This document shows positions 52,182 through 60,900 of a stretch of 64,000 bases of DNA, piece after piece (position 1 is the first letter of the stretch; each line of letters begins with the position of its first letter). The translations under genes and the position numbers were made by a program. The stretch spans positions 434,001 through 498,000 of the forward strand of contig NZ_BMNZ01000001.1 in NCBI RefSeq assembly GCF_014646815.1. Direction: 5' to 3'. The stretch comes from Terrabacter tumescens (GTDB lineage Bacteria; Actinomycetota; Actinomycetes; Actinomycetales; Dermatophilaceae). Below the pieces are notes generated by a model, which did no database searches, was not told the DNA's origin, and was given only the letters and a program-made list of their open reading frames with translations.

Positions 52182-52489
52182 GGGGTGTGGAGTCCTTTCC
52201 TGGGGCCCGAGCTGAGTTCGTGGAGGGGCGTTCGGAAGGGGCGGTCGGGTTCGGCGATGGTCCGGGTCCTGCAGAGACCTGCGGAAGGTGGTGCGGTGGT
52301 GCGGGTCGTTCGAGGTGCTGTGTCGTGCTGGTGGGGCTTTTGTGAACGGTGTGGCGCCTGTGACGATAGCGCACAATTGAGCACTAAAGTTTAAATACAC
52401 CAGTGTAATTCGTGCTCCTGACCCACCTCGGTCGGCCTCACCCCTCCGGGTGCGCGAGGAGCACGCCGACGGTGGCAGACTCTTGCCCC
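52182..52489. promoter_or_regulatory. divergent intergenic region with an AT-rich control patch
   Basis: About 300 bp separate the transglycosylase gene and the Rv2175c-like gene. Positions 52371-52411 are strikingly AT-rich for this genome (ATTGAG, TTTAAATACACC). GAGCAC (52379-52384) and GTGCTC (52412-52417) form a 6-bp inverted repeat around it, and ACACCAGTGT is nearly palindromic at its centre. It probably contains divergent promoters and a regulator site. The 5' leader of the transglycosylase gene is about 190 nt and I found no ydaO (c-di-AMP) riboswitch in it. Confidence 0.5.
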
Positions 52490-52888
52490 GTGAGCGAGAC
52501 CCCTGCACCTCAGTCCGACGAGTCCACCAGCCGCGACCTCGAGTCCCTCGTCGGGGAGTGGCTGACCGTGCCCGACGCCGCCGAGCGGATCGGCGCGCCC
52601 CTGTCGCGCGTGCGCCAGTTCATCGCCGACCGCGAGGTCCTGGCCGCCCGCATCGGCGAGCGCCGGGTCACCGCGATCCCCGCGAAGTTCTTCGACGAGG
52701 CCGGCCCCCGGCCCGAGCTGCGTGGCACCTTCACCGTCCTCGCCGACGGGGGCATGGACGACGAGGAGATCATCGAGTGGCTCCACACCCCTGACGCGAC
52801 GCTTCCCGCCGAGGGCGCGCCCATCGACGCGATGCTCGCCGGCTTCAAGACCGAGGTCCGCCGCCGCGCGCAGGAGCTCGCCCTCTGA
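52490..52888 (+). CDS. Rv2175c-like DNA-binding protein
   Basis: The product is 132 residues. A disordered N-terminus leads to a helix-turn-helix (WLTVPDAAERIGAPLSRVRQFIADREVLAARIGERRVTAIPAKFF) and a C-terminal domain (LRGTFTVLADGGMDDEEIIEWLHTPDATL). In M. tuberculosis Rv2175c binds DNA and is phosphorylated by PknL next door; here the PASTA kinase lies 1.3 kb away. The gene is convergent with the polyprenyl synthetase. Confidence 0.85.
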   Translation: MSETPAPQSDESTSRDLESLVGEWLTVPDAAERIGAPLSRVRQFIADREVLAARIGERRVTAIPAKFFDEAGPRPELRGTFTVLADGGMDDEEIIEWLHTPDATLPAEGAPIDAMLAGFKTEVRRRAQELAL

Positions 52889-52930
52889 GGTGACGCCGGC
52901 ACTCCGGGCGTATGCCGTGTGGCGCGGTCC

Positions 52931-54037
52931 TCAGGACCGGCGGGCCGTCGAGACCGCCACGAGCGCCTCGAGCACGTCGAGCGCCGACGCGTCGTAGGAG
53001 CCGGTCGCGCGCGCCCGGTCGACGGCCCGGACGGACTCGTCGGCCAGCACCGTGATGAGGCTCTCGACGCGCTCGACGGCGCCGGTGTCGACGAGCACCT
53101 GACGGATCGACTCGACGCCGCCGAGCTCGAGGTCGTCACGGCCCAGGAGGCTCTCGACGACCTCGCGCTGCGCGTCGGACGCGGCGTCGAGCGCGTGGGC
53201 GACGAGGACGGTGCGCTTGCCCTCGCGCAGGTCGTCGCCCGCGGGCTTGCCGGTGGCCTCGGGGTCGCCGAAGACGCCCAACAGGTCGTCGCGCAGCTGG
53301 AACGCCTCGCCGAGGGCCAGGCCGTAGTCGGACAGCGGTGCGAGCGACCCGTCCGGGGCGCCCCCGACGAGGGCGCCGATGAGCAGCGGGTGCTCGATGG
53401 TGTACTTCGCGCTCTTGAAGCGGATCACCTTGCGGGCCGAGGCGATCCGGGCCTCGAGGCCGAGGCCGTGCCAGCCGCGGGCTGACTCGAGCAGGTCGAG
53501 GAACTGACCGCCCATCAGCTGCGTGCGCATGGAGTCGAAGAGCTGGCGACCGCGGGCGAGCTCCTCGCCGGGCAGCCCGCACGTGGCATACAGCTCGTCG
53601 CACCAGGTCAGGCACAGGTCACCGGCGAGGATCGCGGTGCCCTCTCCGAACCGATCGGCGTCGCCCGCCCAGCCACGCTGCTGGTGCAGCGAGGCGACGG
53701 CGCGGTGCGCGGACGGCATACCGCGTCGGATGTCGCTGCGGTCCATGACGTCGTCGTGGAGCAGCGCGGCGCCCTGGAAGAACTCCATGCTCGCCGCGAG
53801 GCGCACGAGCGCGTCGGAGTCGGCGCCGCCCGCGGCGCGGTAGCCCCAGTAGAGGAAGCCGGCGCGCAGGCCCTTGCCGCCGGTCAGCAGGCCGGACACG
53901 GCCGACACGAGCGGGGCGGTCTCCTCGCCGATCGCGGCCAGCGACTGCGTGGCCCCGGCGATCTGCCCGTCGATCGCCTGCTGCACCCGACGGCGCAGCA
54001 CGTCGAGGTCGGTGGGGGTCTGCACGGGGTCCTCCAT
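52931..54037 (-). CDS. polyprenyl (geranylgeranyl-type) diphosphate synthase
   Basis: The product is 368 residues. First Asp-rich motif: LLHDDVMDRSDIRRG (DDxxD). Second: FQLRDDLLGVFGD (DDxxD-like), with GGKGLRAGF and KSAKYTIEHPL between. This is a trans-type prenyl synthase making a C20 or longer chain, placed as idsA2 (Rv2173) beside Rv2175c. Product chain length cannot be read safely. The start ATG at 54037 has CGAGTCGATGGAGG nearby; -10-like TAGGCT lies about 25 nt upstream. Confidence 0.9.
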   Translation of the reverse strand: MEDPVQTPTDLDVLRRRVQQAIDGQIAGATQSLAAIGEETAPLVSAVSGLLTGGKGLRAGFLYWGYRAAGGADSDALVRLAASMEFFQGAALLHDDVMDRSDIRRGMPSAHRAVASLHQQRGWAGDADRFGEGTAILAGDLCLTWCDELYATCGLPGEELARGRQLFDSMRTQLMGGQFLDLLESARGWHGLGLEARIASARKVIRFKSAKYTIEHPLLIGALVGGAPDGSLAPLSDYGLALGEAFQLRDDLLGVFGDPEATGKPAGDDLREGKRTVLVAHALDAASDAQREVVESLLGRDDLELGGVESIRQVLVDTGAVERVESLITVLADESVRAVDRARATGSYDASALDVLEALVAVSTARRS

Positions 54038-54118
54038 CGAGTCGCGGGAATCGTGGTCAGCCTACGCGGCGCGCCGGCCGCCCCGTGAACAGCCCACGCA
54101 CCGTGGACGCGCTCGGCC

Positions 54119-54124
54119 TAGGGT
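54119..54124 (+). promoter_or_regulatory. -10 hexamer of predicted leaderless metF promoter
   Basis: TAGGGT followed by 7 nt and ATG at 54132. Confidence 0.5.
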
Positions 54125-54131
54125 GTGCGGC

Positions 54132-55040
54132 ATGGCACACGGCACGGCATCCTCGATGGCGCGGGCGGAACGGTTCACGCGGTCCATCCCGGCGATGATC
54201 GAGGCCGACACCCCGACCTTCAGCTTCGAGTTCTTCCCGCCCAAGGACGACGCGTCCGAGGCGCAGCTCTGGGACGCCATCCGCCGTCTCGAGAAGGTGT
54301 CCCCGAGCTTCGTGTCGATCACCTACGGCGCCGGGGGAGGCACGCGCGACCGCACGGTGCGCCTGACCCAGCGGGTGCTCGAGGAGACGTCGCTGACGCC
54401 GATGGCGCACCTGACGTGCGTCAGCCACTCGGTCGCCGAGCTGCGCGGCATCGTCGGGTCGTATGCCGCCGCCGGGGTCCGCAACATCCTCGCCCTGCGC
54501 GGTGACCCCCAGGGCGGCCTCGGCCGGCCGTGGGTCGCCCACCCCGAGGGCCTCGACCACGCCGACGAGCTCGTCTCCCTCGTGCGCAGCCTCGGCGACT
54601 TCACCGTGGGCGTCGCGGCCTTCCCCGACGGCCACCCCGAGTCGGGCGACATCAACGAGGACGCCGAGACCCTCGTGCGCAAGGAGCGCGCGGGCGCGGA
54701 GTTCGCCATCACCCAGATGGTCTTCGACGTCGACAACTACCTCCGGCTGCGCGACGAGCTGGCGCGACGCGGCTCCCGGCTCCCGGTCGTCCCGGCGATC
54801 ATGCCGATCACCAACGCCCGTCAGGTGGTGCGCATGGCCCAGCTCGCCGGCCAGCCGATGCCGACGTCGGTCACCGAGCGCCTCGAGCGCCACGGCGACG
54901 ACGCCGCCGGCGTGCGCGCCGAGGGCATGGCCATCGCGACGGAGTCCTCGCGCCGCCTGCTCGACGAGGGCGCACCCGGCATCCACTTCATCACGATGAA
55001 CCGCTCGTCGGCGACGCTCGAGGTCTTCGGCAACCTCTGA
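54132..55040 (+). CDS. metF: methylenetetrahydrofolate reductase
   Basis: This enzyme reduces 5,10-methylene-THF to 5-methyl-THF for methionine synthesis. The product is 302 residues, the bacterial catalytic-domain size. Visible: FEFFPPKDDASEAQLW, VSITYGAGGGTRDRT, HLTCVSHS, NILALRGDP and AITQMVFDVDNYLRL, then PAIMPITN and GIHFITMNRS. It is a TIM barrel with FAD. A leaderless start is predicted and it diverges from the prenyl synthase gene. It corresponds in position to Rv2172c. Confidence 0.95.
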   Translation: MAHGTASSMARAERFTRSIPAMIEADTPTFSFEFFPPKDDASEAQLWDAIRRLEKVSPSFVSITYGAGGGTRDRTVRLTQRVLEETSLTPMAHLTCVSHSVAELRGIVGSYAAAGVRNILALRGDPQGGLGRPWVAHPEGLDHADELVSLVRSLGDFTVGVAAFPDGHPESGDINEDAETLVRKERAGAEFAITQMVFDVDNYLRLRDELARRGSRLPVVPAIMPITNARQVVRMAQLAGQPMPTSVTERLERHGDDAAGVRAEGMAIATESSRRLLDEGAPGIHFITMNRSSATLEVFGNL

Positions 55041-55131
55041 CCCGAGATCGGGGCGACGGCCGAGGAGGACCGGCCCCCAGGGAAGGGCCGGCCGGCCGGC
55101 CGTTCGGTCGGGTGGTGCGTGCCTGAGCTGC

Positions 55132-55689
55132 TCAAATGCTCGAGGGCGTGGTCGTCGCCGTGCCGTCCGGGGAGGCGGGCACCTCACCCTGCTGGGACTG
55201 CTGGCCCGGCTGGCCCTGCGGGCCCCGGGGGCTGTCGCCGTCGTGGTCGCCACCCCGGCCGCCGGGCCCGCCCGACCCGCCGGGGCCGCCCTCCTGGACC
55301 GCCGTGACGGCGAAGGACGCGTCCACCTGAACGGTGACGTGGGTGCCGTCGGCCCGCACCATGTGGGCCTCGTAGACGCCGTCCGAGTCGGTCTCGACGC
55401 GCTCGATCGTCGCCGTCGGCTCCTTGGCCTTGGCGGCCGCCGTCACCTTGGCTGCGGTGTCGCCCGTGAGCAGCTTCTCGTCCGAGCGCATGGGCTTGCT
55501 CGGGTCGGTGTTGCCGTTGCCGGTCATGCCCGGGCCTCCGGCACGCTCTCCGACCTGTCCGTAGGCGCCGCTCGTCGCGGTGCCGGTGCTGCCCGTCTCG
55601 TCCGCGCTGGCGAGGGCTGCCCCGCCGAGCGCGAGCGCCGACGCGGCCACGATGCCGGCCCCGGCCAGCGCGATGGTCTTGTGCTTCAT
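55132..55689 (-). CDS. secreted PepSY-like protein with Gly-rich tail
   Basis: The product is 185 residues. Signal peptide: KHKTIALAGAGIVAASALAL then ALASADE. A PepSY-like domain follows (KLLTGDTAAKVTAAAKAKEP, ERVETDSDGVYEAHMVRADG, VTVQVDASFAVTAV), then a disordered Gly/Pro/Gln/Asp tail. PepSY proteins often bind or inhibit proteases or act in cell-envelope sensing. I chose ATG at 55689 because AGGAG lies 8 nt upstream; a GTG three codons earlier is in frame. Confidence 0.82.
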   Translation of the reverse strand: MKHKTIALAGAGIVAASALALGGAALASADETGSTGTATSGAYGQVGERAGGPGMTGNGNTDPSKPMRSDEKLLTGDTAAKVTAAAKAKEPTATIERVETDSDGVYEAHMVRADGTHVTVQVDASFAVTAVQEGGPGGSGGPGGRGGDHDGDSPRGPQGQPGQQSQQGEVPASPDGTATTTPSSI

Positions 55690-55827
55690 GCGTTCCACTC
55701 CTTCGATGGGCTGGCCTCGTGCCAGCTGTGTCCACCGTCGGTGGCGGCCCTGTGGCGACCCCCTCGCCGGGGTGGGGAGGTCCTGTGAGACCCGGGCCGA
55801 CCTGTGAGCCCGGTCAGGCCGGGGGCG

Positions 55828-56541
55828 TCAGGTCTCCTGGTCGAAGGGTTGCTCGAGCCGTTCGTCGGCCCGGGGTGGCGACGGAGGCGTGAGCGGCGGT
55901 GGAGGCGGCCCGGTCGGCGCGTCCTGCCCTCGGCGTCCGGACGGCACGGCGATGCCCACGCGTTCGCCCCACGCGTCGTAGCGGCGCTTGTAGCGGCGGA
56001 TGCGGCCTGCCACCTTGTAGACGAGGAACGCCCCGAGCAGGAGCAGGACCAGCGCGATGGCTGCAGCCCACCACGGGTGGGCGATGGCCAGGGCCGTGAC
56101 ACCCGTGACCGTGACGTCCTCGGTGGTGCTGACGAGGACGTTGCTCGCCGGCTCGGGGGAGGTGTTGACGGCCGCGCGCAGGCCGGCCTTGATGCCGTGC
56201 GAGATGAGCGCGGTGACGCCACCGGTCGCGGCGCCGATCGCCGCGTCGAGGCTGGCCGTGTCGTGGCCGATGAGGTAGCCGATGGTGGCCCCGACCGCCG
56301 GCCTGACGACCGTGTGCACCGAGTCCCAGACGGAGTCGACGTAGGGGATCTTGTCGGCGAGCATCTCGACCGCGAAGAGGATGCCGGCGCCGATGAGCAC
56401 GTCGGTGCGCGCCAGGGCGTTGGGGATCTGGCTGAGGTTGAAGATCTTGTCGGCGAGCCCGAGGACGAGCACGACCGCATACGCGTTGATTCCGCTGCCC
56501 CACCCGGTGGTGAAGGCCATGGGGATGAGCTCGGCGCCCAC
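55828..56541 (-). CDS. DUF4126 membrane protein
   Basis: The product is 237 residues with several membrane helices, beginning FTTGWGSGINAYAVVLVLGLADKIF and DVLIGAGILFAVEMLADKIPYVDS, which match DUF4126. It also has the helical repeats VGATIGYLIGHDTASLDAAIGAATGG and a basic cytoplasmic tail ending in a Pro-rich disordered part. GTG at 56541 follows AAGGAG by 4 nt; an ATG eight codons later is an alternative start. The function is unknown. Confidence 0.8.
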   Translation of the reverse strand: MGAELIPMAFTTGWGSGINAYAVVLVLGLADKIFNLSQIPNALARTDVLIGAGILFAVEMLADKIPYVDSVWDSVHTVVRPAVGATIGYLIGHDTASLDAAIGAATGGVTALISHGIKAGLRAAVNTSPEPASNVLVSTTEDVTVTGVTALAIAHPWWAAAIALVLLLLGAFLVYKVAGRIRRYKRRYDAWGERVGIAVPSGRRGQDAPTGPPPPPLTPPSPPRADERLEQPFDQET

Positions 56542-56671
56542 GACACTCCTTCGGTCGTGCGCCGGCGGGTGCGCCGGTGCGTCTGCTGCCGGGCCGGACG
56601 GCCGAGCACAGGTCCAACGTCCCTGACGCTCCCGCATTCCCGGAGGTCGCGCAACGGGGCGCGCTGCGGGT

Positions 56672-56717
56672 GCGGCGGACAATGGGCGGACAGTGGGCGG
56701 ACAGTGGGCGGACAGCG
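56672..56717. repeat. four tandem 11-bp units (GGGCGGACAGT-type)
   Basis: Near-identical units of GGGCGGACAGT run head to tail; the first has C for G and A for G, the last ends in C. Confidence 0.75.
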
Positions 56718-56804
56718 GAACGGGCCCGATCCGTGAGCGGACGGGACCCCTGCACCCCTCCGTTCGCGGACCGAACCCGCGGCTCCACCCTGCCGGTGTG
56801 AGCG

Positions 56805-56842
56805 ACGGGCGGACCTGAGCACACGTACTCAGATCCGCCCGT
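56805..56842 (+). terminator. orphan terminator-like hairpin
   Basis: Stem of 14 pairs with one mismatch (ACGGGCGGA and CTGAG arms), 8-nt loop, followed by TTTCG. No gene ends just before it on this strand. Confidence 0.5.
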
Positions 56843-56952
56843 TTCGTGCCATGTGCGTGGGCCGTGCGCGTGGGCCCTGCGCCGTATGCCGGGTCGCGCG
56901 GAGCGGCTCCCAGGGTCGTCTCGCCGGGGTTCCGGGAGGTGGCACGCCGTTC

Positions 56953-56983
56953 TTGACACGGTGTCGGCGGCGGGGGTTAGGGT
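56953..56983 (+). promoter_or_regulatory. sigma-70-type promoter of the SOS operon
   Basis: TTGACA at 56953-56958 and TAGGGT at 56978-56983 are separated by 19 nt. The predicted start point is just before or inside the LexA box. Confidence 0.65.
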
Positions 56984-56990
56984 TGTCGTA

Positions 56991-57006
56991 TCGAACAGGT
57001 GTTCGA
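56991..57006 (+). promoter_or_regulatory. LexA-binding site (SOS box)
   Basis: TCGAACAGGTGTTCGA is a perfect 6-4-6 palindrome matching the actinobacterial SOS box TCGAAC-N4-GTTCGA. It overlaps the predicted transcription start region, as in LexA-repressed promoters. Confidence 0.92.
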
Positions 57007-57115
57007 ATGAAGATGTCAGTTCAGTCGTCGGTTGGTTGTCGGACCGCTCGTGTGGGGCGCGGGTGGTTCGGGTCGTGATGTCCGGCCTCGACGGGTCCGA
57101 GGGAGACGTGTCGTG

Positions 57116-57484
57116 GTGCGCAGGTTCAATGACTCCGTGCAGGTGAGAGTGCGGGTGCAGGAGCAGTCCGGGGTTTCCCGGCAGCCTCCAGGAGGCGAGG
57201 CTTCCGGGGTGCCGCCCGAGGCCTTCATCTGGCGCGGTCGCCTCTACGTCGTGCGCGGCGTCCTCGCGCACTGGCGCGAGCGACGGGCGTGGTGGCGCGA
57301 CGCGCTCGACACCGACGAGGCGCAGGTGCGTCCCGGCGAGACGCTCGTCGCCGCCGCGAGCGAGCAGCACGTCTGGCGGGTCGAGGCGAGCCCGGGCTGG
57401 TCGTTCGCCCCCGGGGTCTACGACCTCGCCCACGACGAGCTCCCGCGCGGCGACCACTGGTCGCTCGTCCGGGTCGCCGACTGA
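57116..57484 (+). CDS. DUF6504 family protein
   Basis: The product is 122 residues with the conserved core VPPEAFIWRGRLYVVRGVLAHWRERRAWWRD and a C-terminal region (EQHVWRVEASPGWSFAPGVYDLAHDE, W, LVRVAD). DUF6504 proteins occur next to translesion polymerase genes in actinobacteria. It is the first gene after the LexA box, 110 nt downstream. Two GTGs (57113 and 57116) fit; I took 57116 (MRRFND), which matches family starts, with GGGAGA upstream. The function is unknown and presumably damage-related. Confidence 0.82.
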   Translation: MRRFNDSVQVRVRVQEQSGVSRQPPGGEASGVPPEAFIWRGRLYVVRGVLAHWRERRAWWRDALDTDEAQVRPGETLVAAASEQHVWRVEASPGWSFAPGVYDLAHDELPRGDHWSLVRVAD

Positions 57485-57523
57485 GACCACCCGTCAACAC
57501 GTCCGGAAGAAGAGGAGACCACC

Positions 57524-57973
57524 GTGACCACCGCCCACCTGCGCCGCCCACCCATCTCGGTCGCCGTGCTCGACCTGCTCGAGCGGGCCCGCACGACGCT
57601 CGAGTCCGCCTGCCGTACCACCGAGGCGTCCGAGCGCTACCGCGACGCCCACCTCGGTGCCCTGCGCGCCGCGGCCGCCATCGTCGCGGCCCGCACCACC
57701 CCGACCCCCCGAGCGCGACCCCGCAGCGTCTGGCAGGTGCTGCCCGGCGTCGCGCCCGAGCTGGGGGAGTGGGCCGCCTTCTTCGCCGCCTGCTCGGCCC
57801 ACCAGTCGGTCATCGACCGCGGCGGCCACCTCAGCGCGCGCGAGTCCGACGACCTGCTGCGCCAGGCCGAGATGTTCCTCGAGATCGTCCAGGACCTGCT
57901 CGGGATCCCCCTGACGGTCCCGCTGCCGCAGTCGATCACGCCAGTCTCGAGGGGCCGGGCGACCGGAGGGTGA
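57524..57973 (+). CDS. SAV_6107-family HEPN-domain protein
   Basis: The product is 149 residues, mostly helical: ISVAVLDLLERARTTLESACRTTEASERYRDAHLGALRAAAAIVAAR is the HEPN-like first part, and ELGEWAAFFAACSAHQSVID with FLEIVQDLLGIPL the rest. This matches the SAV_6107 HEPN family near dnaE2 in actinobacteria. No canonical RNase motif (RxxxxH) is evident, so it may be a binding or scaffold protein. GTG at 57524 follows AGAGGAGA. The stop overlaps the dnaE2 GTG. Confidence 0.8.
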   Translation: MTTAHLRRPPISVAVLDLLERARTTLESACRTTEASERYRDAHLGALRAAAAIVAARTTPTPRARPRSVWQVLPGVAPELGEWAAFFAACSAHQSVIDRGGHLSARESDDLLRQAEMFLEIVQDLLGIPLTVPLPQSITPVSRGRATGG

Positions 57974-60900
57974 CGACGAGCATGACAACGCCCAGCATGA
58001 CGACCCCCACCACAACGACGACCAGCACGACGGCCAGCACGACGGCCAGCACGGCCGGCTCCTTCGCGAGTCGCCTCACCAGCGCGCCGAGCCGTGCGGC
58101 CGGCGCTGCCGGCGGCACGGGCAGCACGGCTGAGAGCTTCGTGCACCTGCACGTCGCCTCCGGCTACTCCATGCGCTACGGCACGGCCAAACCCCACCAG
58201 CTCGTCGAGCGCGCGGCCGCGTTCGGGCAGCCCGCTCTCGCCCTGACCGACCGCGACGGCCTCTACGGGGCGGTCAAGTTCGTCCGTTCCTGCATGGAGC
58301 ACGACGTCGCCCCGATCTTCGGGGTCGACCTCGCCGTCGGGCCCGAGCAGCCCGAGCGCCACCGGCCTGTCCGCACCCCGGTCCGCGGTGGCGCGCTCGT
58401 CGACCCACGACTGCCTCGCGTCACGGTGCTGGCCCGCGGCAGCAGCACCGGTCTCGCTCCGGGCGAGGGATGGGCGGCGCTCTGCCGCCTCGTCACCGCG
58501 ACCCACCTGCGCGGCGAACGCGGCAACCCCGTCACGACCGCGAGCCTCGTCGCCGAGCACGCCGGCGCGCTCGCGACGTCTCCCACGTCCTCGTCCGCCA
58601 CCCTGTCCACCTCCTCTCCCATCACGTCGCCCACCACGTCGCCCACCGCGGCGGACGGTCGACGCTCAGAGTCCGGCGGACGGCATACGCCATCGGTGGC
58701 GGACGGCAGGCCCTCCCGTCTCGTCGTGCTCCTCGGTCCCGACTCCGACGTCGGTCGCGCGGTGCTCGCCAAGAGGCGCGACCGGGCGCGGGCGGCCCTC
58801 GAGCGCTGGGTGGCCCTGCTCCCGCGCGGCGCCGTCGTCGTCGAGGTCGTGTGCCACGGCGGGCCCGAGCACCAGCCCGGCAGCCTCGGCCAGGCGGCCC
58901 GCATGCTCGCGCTCGCCCGCGAGGTCGGCGTGCCGAGCGTCATCACGGCAGCGGTGCGCCACACCGACCCGCAGGACGCCGCCATCGTCGACGTCCTCGA
59001 CGCCGCCCGCCGGCTCGTCGCCCTCGACGCGCGCCACCTCGACCGCGTCACGACGGCCGGGCACCTGTCGCCGACGCCCCTCATGCACGCGCTCGCCCTC
59101 GACATCGTCCAGGTCTCCGGGCCCGGTCTCGTCGGCGGCGGGGCGCTCGCCCGCGAGCAGGCGCGCGAGCTGCTCGCCCGCACCACGGCGCTCGCCGCCG
59201 AGTGCGTCCAGGACCCGCGGGCCGACCTCGGCATCGGCTCGGTGCACCTGCCCGAGCCGGGGGTGCTCGGCATCCGGCCCGGCACCAACCCGCACCGCGT
59301 CCTCGCACGCCGCTGCCGCGAGTCCATCCCGGCCCGCTACCCGGGCCGCACCGAGAGCGAGCTCGTCACCGTCAGCGACCGGCTCGAGGACGAGCTCGGG
59401 GTCATCGAGACCCTCGGCTACGCGACCTACTTCCTCACCGTCGCCCAGGTCTGCGACCTCATCCGCGAGATGGGGGTCCGGGTCGCGGCCCGCGGGTCCG
59501 GCGCGGGCTCGCTCGTCAACTACCTCCTCGGCATCTCCGGCGTCGACCCGATGCGGCACGGCCTGCTCATGGAGCGCTTCTGCTCGCCGCTGCGGGCCGA
59601 GCTGCCCGACATCGACATCGACGTCGAGTCGGCCCGGCGCACCGAGATCTACGAGCGCATCCTCGACCACTTCGGCGGCGACCGCGTCACCTGCGTCTCG
59701 ATGATGGACACCTACCGGGTGCGCCACGCGATCCGCGACGCCGGCGCCGCGCTGGGGCTGCCGCCGCCCGAGATCGACGCCATGGCCAAGGCCTTCCCGC
59801 ACATCGCGGCCCGCAACGTGCGCCATGCCCTCGCCGAGCTGCCCGAGCTGCGGGCCAGCGGCCTCGACGTGCCGCGGCTGCAGCTGATGTTCGACATCGT
59901 CGAGCGGCTCGACGGGCTGCCGCGGCACATCGCGCTGCACCCGTGCGGGGTCGTGCTCTCCGACTCCGTCCTGCTCGACCGCACCCCGGTCGAGGCGAGC
60001 TGGCTCGGCTTCCCGATGAGCCAGTTCGACAAGGACGACGTCGAGGAGATGGGGCTGCTCAAGCTCGACGTCCTCGGCATCCGCATGCAGTCGGCGATGG
60101 CCCACGCCGTGGCCGAGGTCGAGCGGGTCGACGGCGACCACGTCGACCTCGACGACGAGTCCCAGGTGCCCTTCGACGACGAGCCGACCTTCGAGCTCGT
60201 CCGGTCCACCAAGACCCTCGGCTGCTTCCAGATCGAGAGCCCGGGCCAGCGCGAGCTCATCGGCAAGTTCGGCCCGCGCACCTTCGAGGACCTCATCATC
60301 GACATCTCGCTCTTCCGGCCGGGGCCGGTCAAGAGCGACATGATCATCCCGTTCCTCAACGCCCGGCAGGGGTGGAAGGACCCCTCCTACCTCCACCCGA
60401 CGCTCGTGCCGGCGCTCGAGGAGACCGAGGGTGTCGTCGTCTTCCACGAGCAGGTGCTGATGATCGTCGCCGAGACGACCGGCGTGACCCTGGCCCAGGC
60501 CGACGAGGTGCGCCGGGCGCTCGGCACCCCGGACGGCCAGAAGCGCATCGAGGCGTGGTGGCGTCCCGCGGCCCGCGACCGCGGCTACGCCCCCGACGTC
60601 GCCGACAAGATCTGGGAGGTGCTCAAGGCCTTCGCCTCGTTCGGCTTCTGCAAGGCCCACGCGGCGGCGTTCGCGCTGCCGACCTACCAGTCGGCGTGGC
60701 TCAAGACGCACCACCCGGCCGCCTTCCTCTCCGGGGTGCTCACCCACGACCCCGGGATGTACCCCAAGCGGCTCATCCTCGACGACGCCCGCACCTTCGG
60801 CATCGCGATCCTTGGCCTCGACGTCAACGTCTCGACCGGCGCCTACCGCTTCGAGCGCACCGACGACGGCGGCGAGGCCATCCGCCTCTCGCTCGCCGAC

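Larger units (their letters stand above)
56542..57115. other. intergenic region before the SOS operon
   Basis: About 570 bp without a convincing gene. It holds four tandem 11-bp units, an orphan terminator-like hairpin and the LexA-regulated promoter, each listed separately. Short open frames across it lack homologous features. Confidence 0.6.

Noticed and set aside
52182-52380. c-di-AMP (ydaO) riboswitch before the transglycosylase gene
   Set aside because: Such elements precede some actinobacterial cell-wall hydrolases, but I could not find the conserved core in this leader.
56577-56801. Open frame of about 74 codons ending just before the orphan hairpin
   Set aside because: It covers the tandem repeats, has no Shine-Dalgarno sequence or recognisable motif, and its composition resembles out-of-frame sequence.
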